Shown: in pieces, positions 61,914 through 64,000 of the stretch | How positions within the stretch are numbered: position 1 is the stretch's first letter | Layout: every line of letters starts with the position of its first letter | From: Stenotrophomonas chelatiphaga | GTDB taxonomy: Bacteria; Pseudomonadota; Gammaproteobacteria; Xanthomonadales; Xanthomonadaceae | DNA length: 64,000 bases | Assembly: GCF_001431535.1 (NCBI RefSeq) | Contig: NZ_LDJK01000013.1 | Coordinates: forward strand, 1-64,000 | Direction of reading: 5' to 3' | Notes under the pieces: model-generated | Told to the model about the DNA's origin: nothing | The model's input: the letters and a program-made list of their open reading frames with translations, nothing else | Databases searched by the model: none | Translations under genes and position numbers: made by a program

Positions 61914-62876
61914 TCAGTCCTTTGCCTTGGCCAGCACCCAGGCCGGCACCGGCTTGAGTCCGTGCACCAGCCGCAGCGACTGCATCAGCCGCAGGCCGTA
62001 CCAGGTGATGTCCACTTCCCACCAGCGGAAGCCCTGGCGCACGGTCCCGGGGAAGAAGTGGTGGTTGTTGTGCCAGCCCTCGCCGAAGGTGAGCAGCGCC
62101 AGCCACAGGTTGTTGCGGCTGTCATCGCCGGTGTCATAGCGCTGCCGGCCGAAGCGGTGGGCCAGCGAATTGATGGTGACCGTGGCATGGAACAGCACCA
62201 CGGTGGAGATGAAGAAGCCCCAGACCAGCATCTGCGGGCCGCTGGTGCCCAGCGTGGGCGCCACCTGCTCAAGCAGCGCACCGAGCCCGTACAGTGCCGC
62301 GGCCAGCGCGACCGGCACCAGCGTGTCGAAGCGGTCCAGCCAGCGCAGTTCCGGGAAGCGCGCCAGATCGGGAATACGCGACCAGTCCGTGCGGAACCCT
62401 TCGCGGGTCAGGAACCAGCCCATGTGGCTCCACCAGAATCCGTGTTCGCGCGGCGAATGCGGATCCAGCGGCTGGTCGGCATGGCGATGGTGGCTGCGAT
62501 GGTGCGCCGCCCACCACAGCGGCCCGCGCTGCACGCTGGCGGCGCCGATGGCGGCGAACAGGAACTGCACCGGACGCGAGGTCTGGAAGGTGCGGTGGGA
62601 GAAATAGCGGTGGTAGAAGCCGGTGATGGCGAACATGCGCACCGCGTACAGCAACGCGGCCACGGCCACCGCCACCCACGATACGCCCACCCAGATCACC
62701 GCCACGCAGGCCAGGTGCAGGCCCACGAACGGCAGCGCACGCAGCCAGTCGATGCGCTTGCCATCGGCCTCGGCGGCGTCGGCCGCGCTGGGCTCCCGAG
62801 CGGCGGTATCGAACCAGCGCAACAGGGCGGACCAGCGCCGCGGGCGGGGCGGCGGTACTGCGGGTGTGGCCGACAT
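61914..62876 (-). CDS. Acyl-CoA/acyl-lipid delta-9-type desaturase
   Basis: A 320-residue membrane di-iron desaturase. The three histidine boxes are HRYFSHR, HRSHH and HNNHH, with four hydrophobic helices in two pairs. It introduces a cis double bond into acyl chains, providing the substrate for the downstream enzymes. A CAGGAGG ribosome site precedes ATG 62876; an 87-base gap upstream carries a palindrome and a possible ECF promoter. Confidence 0.92.
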   Translation of the reverse strand: MSATPAVPPPRPRRWSALLRWFDTAAREPSAADAAEADGKRIDWLRALPFVGLHLACVAVIWVGVSWVAVAVAALLYAVRMFAITGFYHRYFSHRTFQTSRPVQFLFAAIGAASVQRGPLWWAAHHRSHHRHADQPLDPHSPREHGFWWSHMGWFLTREGFRTDWSRIPDLARFPELRWLDRFDTLVPVALAAALYGLGALLEQVAPTLGTSGPQMLVWGFFISTVVLFHATVTINSLAHRFGRQRYDTGDDSRNNLWLALLTFGEGWHNNHHFFPGTVRQGFRWWEVDITWYGLRLMQSLRLVHGLKPVPAWVLAKAKD

Positions 62877-62963
62877 CGTGCATCCCTCCTGGATCTACTG
62901 TCAGGAGATACGATGCCAGGGGGCCTGTGGATGCAGCGTCCGGAAAATAAATTTTCCGGCCCG
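62877..62963 (-). promoter_or_regulatory. Candidate ECF promoter and 20-bp palindrome upstream of the desaturase
   Basis: A 20-bp palindrome (CCGGAAAAT, AA, ATTTTCCGG) lies at 62940-62959. Further downstream on the minus strand GCATCC and CGTATC are separated by 17 bases, an ECF-like -35/-10 pair. The palindrome may instead be a terminator or operator. Inference only. Confidence 0.4.
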
Positions 62964-63737
62964 CTACAGGTTGGCGATGTCTCCCTTGGCAACCACCGGG
63001 CCACTCGGCGCCGGATGCGGCGCACCCGCCGACGGTTCCAGCGTGATGGCCAGTACCGACCCATTGACCAGCGCCGAACGCAGCGCCGCGGGCACGTCCA
63101 CGGTATGGGCGCGGTCGTTGGAGACCAGGCCCAGCGACACCGGGGCGCCACCGGCCGGGATCACCCACAGCTCCGGCGCGCGGCCCTGCGCATCCGGCGC
63201 GGACGGTACCGGCACCATCAGCACCTTGCCCAGCGTGGCATCGACCGACGCCAGCCAGCCGGCACGGCCATCGTCATGCAGCAGCGGAGTGACCGGGCGC
63301 GTGGCCTGTTCCGGTTCGACCGCCGGGGTCGGTGCCGGGGTAACGGCCACCGGGGTGGGTACCGGGGCATCCGGTGCCGGACGGGTGAACACCGCGACCA
63401 GCGCCAGCGCGGCGGCGAGTGCGGTGGCGCCCTGCCAGAAGCCGGTGCGCTGCCACGGACGCGCGTTCGGGGCGGCGTCGAAGGTCGCCCAGCCCAGTTC
63501 ACGGCGCACGCGCAGCCACACATGGGCCGGCACCGGGGCGCTGCCCACTTCTTCCAGCAGCGGCGCCAGCCGTTGTTCCCATTGGTCCACCAGCCGCGCG
63601 AAACCGGCGTCGGAACTGATGCGCTGCTCGGCCTGCCTGCGCTGGTCGGCATCCAGCACGCCCAGCACGTACTCACCGGCCTGCTGGTCGGCGCTCGGCG
63701 GCTGCCCGTCTTCGTGGTGAAGGTCGCGGATGTTCAT
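62964..63737 (-). CDS. RskA-like anti-sigma factor
   Basis: A 257-residue protein. An N-terminal cytoplasmic anti-sigma domain (about 1-85) is followed by one helix near 96-113, a Pro-rich periplasmic linker and a C-terminal RskA domain (APELWVIPAGGAPVSLGLVSN and AITLEPSAGAPHPAPSGPVVAKG). ATG 63737 overlaps the sigma-factor stop (ATGA). It should hold the sigma factor inactive at the membrane until a stress triggers release by proteolysis. Confidence 0.88.
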   Translation of the reverse strand: MNIRDLHHEDGQPPSADQQAGEYVLGVLDADQRRQAEQRISSDAGFARLVDQWEQRLAPLLEEVGSAPVPAHVWLRVRRELGWATFDAAPNARPWQRTGFWQGATALAAALALVAVFTRPAPDAPVPTPVAVTPAPTPAVEPEQATRPVTPLLHDDGRAGWLASVDATLGKVLMVPVPSAPDAQGRAPELWVIPAGGAPVSLGLVSNDRAHTVDVPAALRSALVNGSVLAITLEPSAGAPHPAPSGPVVAKGDIANL

Positions 63738-64000
63738 GGTTCCAGGCACACCCGAAGCTGGGCCAGGCCACGGCGGATCCAGCTTTTCACCGTACCCAGC
63801 GGAGTGGCAAGGCGGCGCGCCAGTTCATCGTGGCTGGCGCCGTCAAGGAAGGCGGCGCGGATCAGGCTGCGCCGGCGCGGTTCCAGCGCCTGCATGCAGT
63901 CCTGCAGCCGCGCGTCTTCGTCATTGCGTTCAGCCAGCTGGGCCGGCTGCAGGTCGCCGTCGGGCAGCTCCTCGGCGATGGACACATCGTCAAGCGCCCG
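63734..64000 (-). CDS. ECF sigma factor, partial (5' end outside window)
   Basis: The last 88 codons of an ECF sigma factor; the frame stays open to the window edge. Region 4 is clear: CMQALEPRRRSLIRAAFLDGASHDELARRLATPLGTVKSWIRRGLAQLR, a helix-turn-helix for -35 recognition. Coupled to an RskA-like anti-sigma gene, so a SigK/RpoE-like assignment is likely. Region 2 is not visible. Confidence 0.85.
   Translation of the reverse strand, partial: RALDDVSIAEELPDGDLQPAQLAERNDEDARLQDCMQALEPRRRSLIRAAFLDGASHDELARRLATPLGTVKSWIRRGLAQLRVCLEP

Overview
The window is GC-rich, densely packed chromosomal DNA from a gammaproteobacterium of the Xanthomonadaceae, most likely Stenotrophomonas. Three things point there: an Ax21-family outer-membrane protein, xanthomonad-type PhoPQ, TrpS and lysine-rich H1-like proteins, and intergenic hairpins that begin with GTAG and carry a GACGGCC/GGCCGTC stem, which look like the GTAG (SMAG) REP elements of S. 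maltophilia. I see no prophage, transposase gene, plasmid function or CRISPR array. This is core-genome sequence with some accessory operons.

Layout. 1-4.3 kb: envelope and hypothetical proteins (TorF-like, DUF6165, Ax21, DUF1428) and the repetitive H1-like protein. 4.7-10.9 kb: a DegQ/DegP protease, a YqjDE-like membrane trio, a PerM-family protein, a HAD phosphatase and an M17 aminopeptidase. 11-20.9 kb: a membrane-anchored catalase-type peroxidase with cytochrome b561, then a DesKR-like two-component system coupled to an ABC exporter, divergent from an MFP plus MacB-like ABC exporter. 20.9-31.5 kb: two DMT transporters, a uracil permease, an M28 peptidase, an MBL hydrolase, trpS, stress-type small proteins (CsbD, two entericidins) and arginase. 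31.8-34.3 kb: a two-roadblock, unknown-protein, MglA-like GTPase operon, followed by tRNA-Thr(TGT). 34.4-37 kb: SPOR protein, coaX, birA. 37-45 kb: mtfA, phoPQ, dusA, a SulP transporter and a CDF transporter. 44.9-46.2 kb: an AraC regulator divergent from ohr. 46.3-53.4 kb: a five-gene valine/methylmalonate-semialdehyde operon (mmsA, acyl-CoA dehydrogenase, enoyl-CoA hydratase, hydroxyisobutyryl-CoA hydrolase, mmsB) divergent from a short-chain-acyl-type XRE regulator. 53.5-55.4 kb: a membrane patatin. 55.7-64 kb: a tightly coupled ten-gene, minus-strand lipid operon led by an ECF sigma factor and an RskA-like anti-sigma factor.

The two most interesting systems are these. First, the ECF-controlled lipid operon (desaturase, FAD oxidoreductase, DUF1365, CFA synthase, DUF2878, DUF1295, a second CFA-like methyltransferase, lipocalin) looks like a complete stress-inducible fatty-acid remodelling pathway. 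Second, the roadblock/GTPase operon resembles MglAB or Streptomyces conservon modules but carries an unrecognised 320-residue partner.

Several intergenic regions carry structured repeats. Two long hairpins share the same outer arms but have different, internally complementary inner arms. GTAG-type hairpins occur in clusters, and there are 24-bp and 44-bp tandem arrays built from REP-like stems. All assignments come from reading the sequence; no database search was run.
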